Below are positions 13,545 through 25,000 of a stretch of 64,000 nt of DNA, in pieces. The stretch spans positions 177,394 through 241,393 of the forward strand of contig BCKC01000007.1 of NCBI GenBank assembly GCA_001600455.1, written 5' to 3'. The stretch comes from Endocalyx cinctus. Lineage: Eukaryota > Ascomycota > Sordariomycetes > Amphisphaeriales > Apiosporaceae. The notes under the pieces were generated by a model. The model did no database searches. It saw only the letters and a program-made list of their open reading frames with translations, and was not told the origin of the DNA. The position numbers and the translations under genes are program-made. Position 1 is the stretch's first letter. Each line of letters starts with the position of its first letter.

Positions 13545-15044
13545 ATGACCATGACTGTCCGTGTCGGCGCGGTTCAAGCAGAACCGGTGTGGCTTAACCG
13601 TACGTCGCTCTTTGATCCAGTCCTTCCACCACCACCCTTTTTTTTTTTTTTTTTTTTGCCTTTTTTCGGGAATCTCCTTGACCTGAAAAGCATACTCTCT
13701 AGCCTATAACCATAACTTACATATATATATATAACGTTTGTTATAAATCTTCTAGTCGACGGGAGCGTGGATAAAACCATCTCCCTAATCGAGAAAGCCG
13801 CCGCGGACGGCGTGCAAGTCCTCGGATTTCCCGAAGTCTGGATTCCCGGGTATCCATGGTAAGTTTTTTTTTTTTCTCTTTCTTTCTTCCCCCCCCTCTC
13901 TCTCTTTCCCCATCCTTCTTCCAAATTCCGCAAACCTTTTTTTTTCTGGGAGTTACAAGCTGACGTCGAAATGGCCTCCCGCCCAGGTCCATGTGGACGT
14001 CGAGCGTGATCGAGAACAGCCACATCATCCACGAGTACATGGCCAACTCGATGGCCAAGGAGTCGGACCAGATGCGACGGATCCAGGCGGCCGTCCGGAA
14101 CGCCGGCATGTTCGTCGTCTTGGGTTATAGCGAGCGCGACGGCGCCAGCCTATACATGGCCCAGTCCTTCATCTCGCCGGCCGGCGAGATCGTCCACCAC
14201 CGCCGCAAGATTAAGCCTACGCACGTCGAGCGGACGATATGGGGCGAGGGCCAAGCCGAGTCCCTCAAATGCGTCGTGCCGTCCCCGTTCGGCAAGATCG
14301 GGGGGTTAAATTGCTGGGAGCATTTGCAGCCCCTGCTTCGTTATTACGAATACTCCCAGGGCGTCCAAATACACGTTGCGAGGCAAGCATTTCTTTCTTT
14401 CTTTTTTTTTTTTTTTTTCCTTTTTATTAAAAAAAAAAAAAAAAATCGTGAACAACAACAACAACAATATCATCATCATTATCATCGTCATCATTGCAAC
14501 CTAATTCTGACACAAATACATGCATGCAGTTGGCCCGCAGAATTTGAGATGCCTGATCCCAAGAAGCTCGCGTGGCTCTACCACGAAACCGGCGAAGCAA
14601 GCTATCGAGCGAGCCAGTTTATGGCCATCGAAGGTCAATGCTTCGTCCTCGTTGCCTCTCAAATTCTGACCGAGGAGAACTTGGAGAAAAACAACCTGAC
14701 CGGAAACCCCGTTACGAAGACGGTAAGAAACCTATCCTCCTCCTCCTCCATTTTCTTTTTCTCTGTCTTTCTTTCTTTCATCCCTGAGCGAACGCTGATA
14801 TATCGGTACCCTTGAAACCTAGCCCGGCGGCGGATTCTCCATGATATTCGGGCCAGACGGCAAACCTCTGTGCGAGCCCGTAGACGCCGGAGCCGAGACC
14901 ATCCTCACAGCCGACGTCAACTTGCGGGATATCGATTATCCGAAAGCCTTCATCGACGTCGTTGGTCATTACGCCAGGCCTGATTTACTAAGTTTGTTGG
15001 TCAACCCCACCAAGGATACCCATGTAACGACCATGTCGAAATAA
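13545..15044 (+). CDS. Nitrilase / cyanide hydratase family enzyme
   Basis: Carbon-nitrogen hydrolase of nitrilase branch 1, cleaving a nitrile to acid plus ammonia, or cyanide to formamide. Five exons: 13545-13599, 13756-13858, 13987-14382, 14530-14722 and 14823-15044; 969 nt, 322 residues. The Glu-Lys-Cys triad is visible: E45 in [12 protein letters not shown]127 in [18 protein letters not shown] and C162 in [12 protein letters not shown]. The later [14 protein letters not shown] and [16 protein letters not shown] blocks are typical of fungal nitrilases and cyanide hydratases. Intron 3 has a GC donor. At 322 residues it lacks the longer C-terminal tail of classical cyanide hydratases (about 350-370), so aliphatic or aryl nitrilase activity is as likely. 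A second Met codon lies two codons downstream of the chosen start. Convergent with a Zn2Cys6 regulator 105 bp away. Confidence 0.92.
14383..14529 (+). other. GC-AG intron in the nitrilase gene
   Basis: The exon before it ends GCGAG and the intron begins GCAAGC, ending TGCATGCAG. Only this junction restores the conserved HVASWP block and the reading frame; there is no usable GT nearby. The intron is full of T and A runs and CAA/ATC repeats. Confidence 0.85.
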
Positions 15045-15149
15045 CCGAGACATATTCGCCCCTAATTCCCTCGTTTTCTCTCTGTTTCTGCCGGATGGCG
15101 TTGGCTTTTGACTCCCCTTTCTATAGCATAGGTTTTCTTTTTCCTTCTC

Positions 15150-16912
15150 TCAGACAAACCAGGGCGTCGCGCCTCTAAGATCAATAACTTCCCACCATTT
15201 GAGATTTGTGACTCGATTGTTATCTGCCTGGAGGTCTTGCTGCTTCCAGAATCGTTCGATGATACTTCGTAAAACAAAGATATTTCCAATATGTCTAGTC
15301 TTGTCCATCCTGTCTAGCGTATCTAGAACCTGTATTCTCTGTTCGTCGGTCTCTGTCTCGCACGCGATAACGAATAGTGGCCAGGGGCTCGTGCAAACTT
15401 CCAACTTGTCGAGGATGGAGAATGCCTGCTCTAAGTAGAGAGACCTCAAGTCGAGAGATTGCACGGAGCTGATAGTCCTTTGTAAGTAAAGATAAGTAGC
15501 AATTCGATAGAGCTCGGCGGTGGCTCTGACTCTCGTCTGCTCGAGCTGGGGTAAATAAGCTTCGACGCGGGGATCGAGACGTTGGTTGAGCGAGGTGATC
15601 TTCTTATCGACCGTGTGCCATTCGTTAGTCCGGCGAGCGCGTTCGTTGTTCGAAGTATTCGCATTTTCACCAACGAGCTCCCTCGCACGTAAGTGGTTGA
15701 CGTAGCTGATAATCTCCATTATTTCAACCGAGCAACCTAACGAGCCGATTATCTGGTAAAGTTAGAACCATATCGTACACCATAATACGAATAAGCGGAC
15801 GTACGGTTGATCTATCAAACTGAGAATCCCTTAGGAGGCGAAGAGACGTCGGCCCTTGAGGCCATTGCTCTAGAGGATGACTGAAACCGCCGAGCACTTC
15901 GTGGTAGAGAAACCAGGTATACAGAAAGGTGAAGTTCAGCTGACCACCGTGAAGGCCGGCAAGTTTATGGAGAATCTTCTGAGCTCCGTGCAAGTGTAAG
16001 CTCCAGTTACCTTCCGTTTCATCGAATACCTGCTTCGAGTCAGCACATGCGTAGATAGGGCATATCCGTCATGACCATACATTATAAACGCATAACATCA
16101 TGGACGTCGCCAACTGGGTTTCGGCCGTATTCACTGACTCGGACGAGAGAGAGTATCTAAATGACCGTAGGGCTTCGGTCTTATAGCATAAAGCTTTTTC
16201 GGCGTCCCATAGATGAAAGGCGGCTACGGCAAGTATGGCGTTTCGAAGACCGTCGGAGGCGTTACCCGGATTCGCAAAAGCCAAAGGTAACAAGGAATCT
16301 CGAAACCCATTATAAACGTCAATGGTAGAGATCATTCGGGATAGATGTTCCTCGTCTGAAAAGATGACTTAATATGCTATTCCGTCTTAAACTGAAACCG
16401 CAATACGACGTGTTTCTAACTTACAGTAGCGTATTAAATATGACTCTCTCTCTTTAAAATTGGGTAATACGGAGAGGCTTCGCATGGGACGTTGTTGCTG
16501 GCGCATTGCGATCAAATCATCGGTCTTGATCCCTTTCGAATTTGTCGTCGCCAGATCCCCGTAAGTCATGTTAAGAAATTGTTTTCCATAGTGGGCCGAC
16601 TCGATTGTCTGAATATGGTTTGTCGGATCTGGCAAACGGCTCAATCGGCGCCGACCGTCCGGTTGGTCTGGCCAGGCAAGACGAATGCCGTAGCCTAAAC
16701 ATTGTCTACCGGTGCGTAGACAATTATTGCAAGCAGGATAGCTCCTATCGCAACCGATTTTCCGTTCTGTTTTTTTGGTTGTTTCAAACGTCAAACGGGA
16801 TTAGTTTAAATGAACCTACGCGATTTATAGGTTTTGCGCGATGTAATTTTTTTTTTCTTGCGAGCTTACTTTTACACGTCCAACATCCTTGCGTTCGTCT
16901 TACGGTCTCCAT
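15150..16912 (-). CDS. Zn(II)2Cys6 transcription factor next to nitrilase
   Basis: Fungal binuclear zinc-cluster regulator. Five exons: 16912-16870, 16766-16425, 16355-16081, 16029-15789 and 15736-15150; 1488 nt, 495 residues. The DNA-binding cluster is at residues 10-37 with spacing C-X2-C-X6-C-X6-C-X2-C-X6-C (C10, C13, C20, C27, C30, C37), split by intron 1 as is common. The remainder reads as the helical middle region of fungal regulators (blocks such as LRNAILAVAAFHLWD and LHGAQKILHKLAGLHGG, Fungal_trans_2 type). Intron 4 is only 52 nt; its donor GTATTATG was chosen because it alone keeps frame, and it carries a CTAAC branch site. Tail to tail with the nitrilase gene, so a local regulatory role is possible but unproven. 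Confidence 0.87.
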
Positions 16913-19443
16913 CTTTCTCGAGAGTCAGTTGAGATGAAAATTTTAGAATGAATAATTGAAGAAGTGGGATTTGACTTCTAAGCCTTGCATTCTTGGAACG
17001 GCGTGTGATCCTTTGAAGGTCACAAGGCTGACTTGTCCCGCGTCACGATAAAGAGAAAAGGTCCCGCTTGATGGGGGGTATATTACTTGAGCTATGTGGG
17101 ATAATAAATCTAGGATATCGCTGTGATCTAATCAACCCCGGAGATGCGCCATGCTACTTTACGTGTAGATTATGGGTAGTAAAAATGAAAAAGGTGAAAA
17201 GTGTATGGTATTGGGTATGATGTGTGCGGATGTGAGCGGATCGCTGAATGATGGCTCACAAGCCATTTTGTGAAGTGAGAGAGTAGAACTCCGCCCTCGG
17301 ATGACCAATGACACACTGAGCTAGTTTTATCGTTGTAACGTTAATCAAATCCCGAATGGCCGGGAAAGAGCCCGACCCGTACAGGTAACTATTTTTCTTT
17401 TCTTATTTATTGATTTATTTTCCTTGTTAACATTTCATAATCATCATGGATTAATGATTACTTGTCATCATACGCGCTAATCTTATAATATATTTTTAAA
17501 GACATCGTTTGCCTGGAATATGCAAGTCGGTGGGGGTGGCGGGGATGTTTGATCGATAAAAATTGAGTTACATTTTCGGTGATACCAGCGCTTGATAAAG
17601 ATAGATGCAGGGCGATGATAAGTATCGTATATACTCTTGACTCTTCATCTCTTTGCATAAAAAAAAATCTTAAGATGACCAGGGGAGAATTCTGTCAGAT
17701 ACCGATTCGGTATTCAAAAAGGCAAGTCTTTCATACCGATCTTTCAGCCACGAAGGTGAAATTTTATTCCGAATAGGATCTTCTTCTCTCTCTCTTTTTT
17801 TTTTCAATTTTATGTTGGAAGGGGTTTGAAAGCAGTCATGCTTACAAGGTGGCATCCAATAAAAAATATAATCAACCATACTCGTCCTATATAATCAGCT
17901 CATTCATATCAAGTCAATTCCCTACGTCATGAGAAGAAGATGCCAAAAATACAACGGGGTGTTAGCAGTACCATCTGTATATTAAAACTGTTTCTCGAGT
18001 TGATTCGTAGGGAGAAAATTTTCAAAGCCCTTTGAGTTTTATCTTTTGCTTTTTGAAGAAGGGAAAAGTTTGCAAAAAGCGACTTGGTCGATAGCGCGAG
18101 GTCTTAACCCCTTGACATCACATTTCTAGTCGGCATATGATTATCTTTGAAGTCAAGGGTACCCCACCTTTACTAGCACTCAATACAACTACACTACTAC
18201 GTCTCCGGGACCGGTGAACCGCGAAGGGACAAATGTCCAACGGAAATAAAGTTCTAATCTCCTAATAAATGTCATCAAAAGGGCTATTCTGCAGTATACC
18301 TAAAGTGAAAGTAGAAAATTTTACTTCAACCCAATATAATCCAATACTATTGACAATATCATACGATATTTGGGTGTCAGGTATTGCTGATGAGGTAAGA
18401 AAGATCTGCAGATAAACTGACACAAGGCATTTTCCCACTAATTACTAGTAAGGTAATAGGGGTAGTACTAACTTCCAGACAAGCGCCTCGATCTGCCTAG
18501 AACCTAATGTAGTACCTGGGGATAAGGCGGATAATAGTGGGTATTACTACGGAACTGACCTAGAGCTTAGTTTGTTCAAACGATTACCGCGTTAACGATG
18601 GTAGAACCAAAGGTCTGGGCACCCGAGTATATACGCGGACGCGCGGGGCCGAGCACAAATCATGAACCACGAGTACGGAGTAATGAGCTCTGGGGAAGTG
18701 TGGGCTCGATGAGCGCTAAAGAAAGGGGATAATCGGTTATTAGTTCTTCCAAGGTTGGTTCATATGTAAGCTCGGATAAGTCCAACCGGGAGTGTCAATC
18801 ATTTTTCGAGCTTACCAACTAGTGTAACTACATACACATACTCAAGGGAGAGGAAAACCGAAGGGAACCGAATTATTATGTGTAAACCAGCGCGAATTTT
18901 AAAGTAATAAACCGATTAAGCAAACTCTCCTCCTCTAGGAAGGCTATCCTACCTCGTACTATGTACAGAATAGTTTGGAGTACGCCAACTGACTCTATTG
19001 TGGCTAGTGAATATTTTAGAGTACGGATTCCGTACAAGCACTATTTGTGGCTGATATCATTACCTACCGTATACTCCGTACTCCGTAGAGCAATATAACA
19101 TATGAATTGTGGCTTTACCTTGTATACCTTTTGACCTCGGTATTTTCTTATGGTTTAGGAGAATAAATCGTTGGTTGCGGGGCTACACATGAGTAATGAA
19201 CGCATCTAGTAACGACCGAGGTCCATTTCACATGTTCAAGGATTCTTGAAGCACCGAACGTCATTGCATAGGGTCCGACATGACTTAAAAACTGACATTG
19301 GAAGCTTTCTCGATCCGGCAGTACAAGAACACTCATTTCTTTTCCCGTTCAAAACCCAAAATAAAAACTTTCCAATTAAAACTCATTTTCAGTTTATTAT
19401 ATCATATTATCATTTTTTTTTAAATCAATTCTTATAAATCAAA
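16913..19443. other. Intergenic, 2.5 kb
   Basis: No supported gene. Short frames only. The palindrome-like word TACGGAGTA and close variants recur between about 18675 and 19090. Confidence 0.6.
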
Positions 19444-19997
19444 ATGGGTCTCAAAAACGGTAAATACTTTCTCTTTTATTTATCGTCGCAAACATAAGAT
19501 ATCGAAGGCAGAGACAGAAAAAAGTAAGCTGACAAAGTTTGTAGACAAGTTCCCTTCTTCGGAAGCTTTCGAAGTTATCAACTCGGCCCTTCAAGCGAGC
19601 GAAGCCGACAAAAAGGACGCGATTAAGCAGGGTAACGCCGTTTTCGCATTTACGTTGAAGAACAAAGCTGGCGAAACCGAGAGCTGGCACATTGACCTGA
19701 AGGAGACGGGTACGGTTGGCACCGGCGTCGGTACTAAGCCCACAGGTAAGTGACGTTCTCGTCGTTCAATACGAAATATTGATACTTCCCTCTGAATAAC
19801 CTCGTGACTTACTTTGCGTTTCTTCTCTTTTAGTTACTCTGTCGCTTTCGGACGAAGACTTTGGCAAACTCGTGTCGGGCGGCGCCAACGCGCAGCGATT
19901 ATTTATGGCCGGAAAGCTTAAGATTAAGGGAGATATGATGAAGGCGACTAAATTAGACCCGATCATGAAGAAAGCGCAGACGAAGGCCAAGCTATAA
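19444..19997 (+). CDS. SCP2 sterol-carrier-domain protein, peroxisomal
   Basis: Single-domain SCP-2 lipid-binding protein, a small peroxisomal lipid/acyl-CoA carrier in fungi. Three exons: 19444-19459, 19545-19745 and 19834-19997; 381 nt, 126 residues. The first exon encodes only MGLKN plus one base; joining to the next gives KFPSSEAFEVINSAL. The domain then has GNAVFAFTLKNKAGE, WHIDLKETG and the closing GKLKIKGDMMKATKLDPIMKK, which fits the SCP2 fold over its entire length. The last three residues are AKL, a functional variant of the peroxisomal PTS1 signal. Intron 1 contains a CTGAC branch site; both introns are GT-AG. Unlike the mammalian SCPx form, there is no thiolase or dehydrogenase part. 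Confidence 0.93.
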
Positions 19998-22080
19998 ATT
20001 ATTATATTTGCATGAGTACCGGAACGCGTATCATATCGTCTCGGAGTATTTCTCCCTCTTTTTTTTTCCCTGGGCTAGCTGACAGGAGCACGGCTTGCTA
20101 CCTTAAGCCTCCCATCGTGTACATTCTACGCTCTCGTGCGAGATTAGAGATACCTTATAAATAAATACATCCCCGACCTATGTCGGCGTATCATTATCTA
20201 TACTAGCTTTCAATGTGCATATGCGCGGCTGCGAAGTTGCAGTAACATGGTTATTCTCAATGGTTCTTTAACGTATACTATACGACCGTGTTTTCTTTTC
20301 TTCTTTCTTGGTAAAACGGTGTACACGTGTCAATATTGAAAGGAAGCAGTGTGTTAGGGTTGTATGTTTGGTTTTATCCTGATAAGTAACTAGTAATAAT
20401 TATGGGCTCCCTCAACCTGTCTTCTGCATAGCGAGATCTCTCCAGGATGTGCTTTATGAACATAGCGGAGTCTAGATGTAGTGGATACTACGCGACACTC
20501 TGTCGGTCGAAGTTTAACTACAACGTAAAGATAGATATCAAGAGAATCGCAGCAGATAATTGAATATATAGAGACGCCGTCCACTATAACAGGCCACCTC
20601 TGTATGTACTAGTTTACATGGAAGCCTTTGGCTTAACGTAATATTGTGTAGTGTACATTTTAACTTCCAAGGTTGGAGGTTTGACAATTCCCAATCCATC
20701 AATTGATATCGATACTACCCATCTACTGTACTAGTATTGTTAAAAGTCTGGTCTCGCGACTAAAACTTGTGTTTCATCAAAGCTTGCTGCAATGCAGGTA
20801 ACCCTAAATATACGTACTAAATGATAGAGCACGAACGTCTTCAAGCAGCGAAGCGGACTCGAGCTTTTTATTGGATCTTAAGAGACCAGCCCAGATGCTG
20901 CTTTGATTTAGAGTATACTACTACTGTAGCTCCGGATCTATTTACCAGAGGAAATCTCGACCAAAAAAATACAAGCATGTCAGATGAGATCTATTGGTGG
21001 AGAGCTCACAGCTTTCACACGCGTCTGATGCTTACTTATTATATCTATGAATATCCATAGTAATAACCAATAAAGAAGGTCTGGAGAAAAAAGATTACCC
21101 GGTTTTTTGCATTATTAGCATACATTTCCCCCGTCTCCAGCTGTCTTGTATCCACTATGTCCACTATACACCTGTATTCTACATAGGAGCAATCAGGATA
21201 CTTATCCAATAGCGTACTGTTTCAAGTATTGTAATATATTATACAGTGCGCTTAGTGCAGTATTAAAGTTAAGTACCTTAGTACCTTAAGATAAAGCACC
21301 ACTTAAGCAGGTTGCTCAGTAAGAAATTGTTCAATAAGGAATGCTTGGTCTACCCCCTAATTGGTTACTATCTTTGTCTACATGTGGCTTACCGTAAACA
21401 ATGTTTTAGTTGACCTTATCCACCCTAATCTGTTCTGCACTGCTTGCCTATCAATTTTTTTTTTTCTTATACGCCCTTTCCTTTCAGGCACAACCAGGGC
21501 ACTATACCCGCGTACCTTTCCTTTCCCCCAGTGCAAAGTATCCGGTTCACATACACTACTCCATACCTTTTTTTTTTTTTTCTTACCTCTACATCATCCC
21601 ATCCCATCACATCATAATCACTTGGGCAACCTTGTTAACTATTTTTTATTTTATTTTTTTTTTCTCCCTCATCAATTTTTTAATTACTCCCCTTTGAAAT
21701 CGACAAAATTCTATCATATTTGTCTAGAAATAGCATGCTATTTCTCGATAATTCATTGATAAATTATCGATAATATTGTCAAACTTTACTTGTTGACATT
21801 TTCAAACAAGTTTCCTCTTCTCTCTAATGACAAAAATATTGTTGGAATTTTATTCGACATCTGCCCATTAGGCTTCTGTTTCTGTCGTACAAGGCACTCT
21901 TTTTTTCGATTCACTCATTTACGAACTTGTGTTTTCCCTCAAAGCCTGATTCCCGGCGCGTAATTTATTTCATACAACCATAATTCTCTCCTCTAACCAT
22001 ACGCATATCGCTTCTTTTACCCCTTGCGTATTCGACACAATAATTATATTATCCCCGTAACATCAAAACATATAGTCAAG
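19998..22080. other. Intergenic, 2.1 kb
   Basis: No convincing gene. T-rich pyrimidine tracts at 21456-21467 and 21568-21581 precede the Nup2 gene and probably belong to its promoter or leader. Confidence 0.55.
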
Positions 22081-25000
22081 ATGAGCTTGAATACACCTCA
22101 CAAACCTCGTCCGCCTCCGGGCCAGCAAGGCTCTACTCCTTTCCGATCCGCCAGCGCATCGAGATTTCAATCATCCATGTTTCCCACTACCCGACCATCC
22201 CCTATTCGCTCTTTAGCTACCTCGAGCAAGTTGACGGGAACCTCGAATACCGCTCGCGATCTTTTTCGCACCTCGACCCCACGTCCCGCTAAATTCGCCC
22301 CGAATCTTCCCGCCGACGCGACGCGGCCGTCTCCGGGCGCTCGCAAGTTCGCCGCTCAAAAAAGCGCTCACGGCGGCATGTCTAGCACCGCGTCCGCCGA
22401 TCTCTTCAAAATGAGAATCCCCTCGCCCGATCCCGAACTCACCGGCGAAGCTCTCGCTAAAGAACTCCCCCCTGATCCGAAGCGCACCGGCACTGTATAC
22501 GCCGATCAATTCCTCGCACATAAATGTCCGTCGCACTTCGACGACCTCCAGCGGCGACAATTCTTCTGCATCCTCGACCTGCGAAGACTGAAATATGCTG
22601 CTACCGAGATATTTGCCAAGAAGGATTGGAAGCTCAATATCATGAACTTCGCCAAGGAGTATGAGAAAAGTCGAGGTCTTATTATGTTGCGATACGGACT
22701 TTACGAATTCAAGAACGTGAAGCCATCGGAAGAAGTCCTCAAGCGATGGAGAGCTACTCACGGACTGCCGGATCCCGAGCCTGAAAACAATGTCACCGCA
22801 TCTGACCCTTCGGCTCAGCGTGGCAACCGTGCAGGTGTTTCAAACTCTACGTCAACAAAGCGCAAGGCTGACGAGGAGCTGACGCCCAAGGATAATGCCC
22901 TTCAGGCGTCTAGTGCTAACATGAACAAGCGCCGCAACTTCGCACAAGAGACCAACGATCCACTTCTAACCGGACCTGCGCCTTTTAAGAAAAGTAAGCG
23001 GAGGATGGACGACTCCGACGGGCAGGACGAGAACCAGCCGAGCAAAATGCAAAAGCCGTCTGCGCCCTCCCCAGCTACGAGCAAGTTCGAGAGTATTCTT
23101 AACAAAGCGCAGAACGGCAACTCCTCGCCTATGAAGCGACCAAATCTGGGATCCACTGGCCAAACGGGGCTATTCGCGACCGAGAAGAAAGACGATTCCC
23201 AATCTACGAACGCGTCGAGCAAAGCCAACCCATTCGCGACTCCTGGTAGAACCTTCTCTTTGGAGCCAGCTAAGGCGGCAAACGGTGGCGCATTCGGTGG
23301 ATCGGTACTTGCTGGCCACAAGATGGGAGCGGCACCTCCTCGAAGCGGAGGCAACATTTTCAGCTATCTATCGGAAAGTTCGGCCAACAGCAGCGGAAAC
23401 GAAAAGGGTGACGCCGATGAAGATGGTTCTGACGACGAGTCGGAGCATGAATCGGAGGGTGTTGAACCGACGCCGAGCGCCATTGCTAGCACTGGCACGA
23501 ACACGCCTTCGACCCAAACTGGAGCTGGCCTATTCCCTCTGAGCAAGCCCAGTGACCCCGCCAGCATTTTTGCTAACGCGGTCAAGTCGAATGACCTTGC
23601 CTCGAAAGGTGGTCTCTTCGGACGAGTTCAGATGGGGTCTAACGGCCAACCTCTCCGGGCAACTCCAGATTTAACGAGCGAGAAAGACATTTCAGCGAAG
23701 CAACCTACGGCTACTGCGGCCAAAGCTGAAACCGCGACCCCGGCAAAACAGCCCGGGGACTACACATTCAACGCCGCAACCACCCCCATCTCTTTCGGCC
23801 AGCCAACGTCTGATTTCTCCAAATCGACCGCGACCTCGCTTAGCGCAAAACCTGCCCAACCGTCTCTGAAATCCGACGCGACTCCAGCCCCTAAGACCGC
23901 TTCTATCTTCGGGTCCCAGCCCACTACTACCGGCTTGTTTGGGTCTTCGTCGGAAACTCCTAAACCTACACCGGCGCCAGCTGCAACGTCCATTTTCGGA
24001 GCACCAAAGAATCCTCCTGCCACAACTGGACTGTTTGGCATGGGCTCATCTGCTTCGGCATTTGGAGGTGCGAAGAAGGCCGACGATGATTCGAATGCTC
24101 CTAAGAAACAGTCGACCAGCATATTCGGCACCCCCGCGAGCGGTACTAACGGTACCTCTACTACGCCGTCCCTATTCCCCACGGCCAAAAAGCCCGAGGA
24201 GCCGACTCCCGCTGCGCCAGCCGCTTCCAAGAGTATCTTCGGCACTTCGTCAGAATCTAAGACACCGCTCGGTACTCAGAATGGACAAGATAAGCAAGAG
24301 TCGGCAGACAGTAAGCCTAAGGGATTAAGTAGCGCCGCGGGAATTTTCGGGGCCAATGCGAAACCGACCCCTACGAACACATTCCGCACCTCTTCCGGAA
24401 CAAGTGTCTTTGGGAACGTCAGCCAGAAGATGACCCCTACCGAAGGCCTCAAGGCCTCCTCCACCGCCAGTCTTTTTGGAAAAGATGCCAAGCCCACCCC
24501 AACGGACACTTTCCGTACCTCTTCGACTCCGAGCTTGTTTTCTAGCCCCGCCGCGACCGCGACCGCCACCAAACCCTCGCCCGCTAGTTTCTCGTTCGGC
24601 TCGGTTCAGACAGGCTCACAAAAAAGGAGCCACGATGATGGAGAGATTGCAAAGCCATTCGCAAGCGCGACGACGACTACGTCCACGACGCCGGGCTTTG
24701 GTTTGTCTAAGCCTGCATCGACTGGACCTGTATCGCTCTTTTCCGGCGTTCAGTCGGGCTCTTCGAGTAAGAAATCGGAAGAACCAGTTACCAAGACCAA
24801 TACCTTGGGCAGTAATACGGGTGCTGGTTCCATCTTCAGCTTCGGAAGCCAAACCAACGGAACCGAAAGTAAACCACAACCCCCCATGTCATCCTCATTT
24901 TCGTTTGGGGGTAGCACTAATGTTAGCCCGAGCGTGTCGTTCGGAACCACGACAACTCAAGTGAACGGGTTTGAACCAAAAAAGCCCGACTTCCAATTTG

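Noticed and set aside
20821..21060. 79-codon frame with Trp/Arg-rich translation
   Set aside because: Isolated, no splice context, no recognisable features.
22213..22761. Antisense frames within Nup2
   Set aside because: Opposite strand of a repetitive coding sequence; no motif of their own.
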